Source of the DNA: an uncultured Planktomarina sp.
GTDB lineage: Bacteria; Pseudomonadota; Alphaproteobacteria; Rhodobacterales; Rhodobacteraceae
NCBI GenBank assembly: GCA_905182535.1
Contig: CAJJBZ010000010.1
Location: 124,001 to 188,000 of the forward strand
Direction of reading: 5' to 3'
DNA length: 64,000 nt
The position numbers and the translations under genes are program-made. Positions 63,337-64,000 of this stretch are shown piece after piece. Each line of letters begins with the position of its first letter. Position 1 is the first letter of the stretch. A model generated the notes under the pieces. The model made no database searches. It was not told where the DNA came from and saw only the letters and a list, made by a program, of their open reading frames with translations.

Positions 63337-64000
63337 ATGTCTTTGCATCATTTGAAAACTTTCGGCTTTGTGGCTTTAACCTATCTGAGTTGTTCTGCGT
63401 TGCAGCCTGCGACAGCACAAACTTTTGGATTTAAACAATCTGTGGCCCAAGCCGCCGCGTTGGATAGGGTGGTGCACGAATTTTATAAGACTCGAAATTA
63501 TCAATCATTTTGGACCGGCGACACGCCTCCTGAGAGGTCTAGGCTGCGTGCCTTGATTAAATCCTTCTCGGAGGCTCGGCTGCATGGTCTGCCGATAACA
63601 AAATTTAATTCGGAGACTCTGATATCAAAAATTCTTGCTTCAACTTCTTTTGGAGCCATGGGGCGGCTGGATGTGGAGCTTACAGAAAAGTTTCTGGACT
63701 ATGCTCGTAGAGTGCAATCTGGCATTTTGATCCCCTCTGAGGTGGATGAAGAGATTGTTCGCAATGTGATTTACCGAGATCCTGCAAAAATACTTGTTGC
63801 GCTCGAAGCGGCTGATGCGGCAGTTTTTTTTAAATCTTTGCCGCCGCAAAGTGTGGAATATGCCCGCCTGATGAAAGAAAAGATGCGTTTTGAGCGTTTG
63901 GTGGCTGTTGACGACTGGGGTAGTGAGGTGGCTGCCCCAACACTTGGCCCCGGCGCCTCTGGCGCTGTAGTTATTGGTCTGCGTAATCGCTTAATAAATC
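63337..64000 (+). CDS. YcbB-like murein L,D-transpeptidase, N-terminal part (cut by window end)
   Basis: Open from the ATG at 63337 to the window edge, 221 codons. A signal peptide (FGFVALTYLSCSALQPATAQ) is followed by a scaffold domain of YcbB-type L,D-transpeptidases (RVVHEFYKTRNYQSFWTG) and the start of a peptidoglycan-binding segment (GASGAVVIGLRNRL). The catalytic YkuD domain lies outside the window. GGAG is present about 12 nt before the start. It is divergent from the DUF882 protein across a 275-bp region. Confidence 0.85.
   Translation, partial: MSLHHLKTFGFVALTYLSCSALQPATAQTFGFKQSVAQAAALDRVVHEFYKTRNYQSFWTGDTPPERSRLRALIKSFSEARLHGLPITKFNSETLISKILASTSFGAMGRLDVELTEKFLDYARRVQSGILIPSEVDEEIVRNVIYRDPAKILVALEAADAAVFFKSLPPQSVEYARLMKEKMRFERLVAVDDWGSEVAAPTLGPGASGAVVIGLRNRLIN

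Noticed and set aside
1..64000. CRISPR arrays, prophage, insertion sequences or integrons
   Set aside because: Reading both strands I saw no regularly spaced repeats, transposase, integrase or phage structural genes.

Overview
The window looks like a chromosomal segment of a marine alphaproteobacterium of the order Rhodobacterales (Roseobacter-like). This is inferred from protein character and gene order: rodZ-like/ispG, prfB next to a bactofilin/M23 pair, tkt next to two gap genes and zapA, argC-ccmE-ccmF-ccmH, gltA-gltX-lexA-moeA-moaC-trpC-trpD-trpG, and GTTC-N7-GTTC SOS boxes. Most of the window is ordinary core metabolism at moderate GC. I see no prophage, insertion sequence, CRISPR array or integron.

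Layout. 0-13 kb: end of a tRNA, M20 dipeptidase, rodZ-like gene, ispG, M48 protease, aminotransferase, PBP1A, prfB, bactofilin with M23 endopeptidase, DUF455 and bcp. 14-25 kb: AsmA-like protein, queA, MFS transporter, DUF924, lpd, uvrA. 25-32 kb: a valine/isobutyrate catabolic block (prpD-like, mmsB, 3-hydroxyisobutyryl-CoA hydrolase, acyl-CoA dehydrogenase, mmsA) with a divergent LysR gene, then coaD. 32-41 kb: two gap genes, tkt, zapA, grxD, bolA, purL. 41-54 kb: a LysR gene, an indolepyruvate:ferredoxin oxidoreductase, murI, argC, cytochrome c maturation genes, an enoyl-CoA hydratase, gltA and gltX. 54-60 kb: lexA, molybdenum cofactor genes, tryptophan genes and a dead YibQ-like gene. 60-64 kb: a low-GC Stealth-type glycan phosphotransferase, tRNA-Arg(CCG), a DUF882 protein and the start of an L,D-transpeptidase.

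The most striking property is damage. About 22 of roughly 53 protein genes are split by one or more frameshifts, often at homopolymers, and a few carry in-frame stops. Essential genes are hit (prfB, gltX, tkt, lexA, uvrA, ccmF), while residues on both sides of each lesion remain well conserved. The simplest reading is residual indel error in the assembly. Genes whose reading frame can be restored by small edits are therefore given as one CDS with the lesion described; 'pseudogene' is kept for genes with several kinds of lesion or missing parts. Two places are harder to explain by single-base error. A MetH-like stretch of 19 codons sits inside trpC, and a LysR fragment is wedged between truncated ends of uvrA and prpD. 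I found no convincing new biological system; these chimeric junctions are the best candidates for follow-up.
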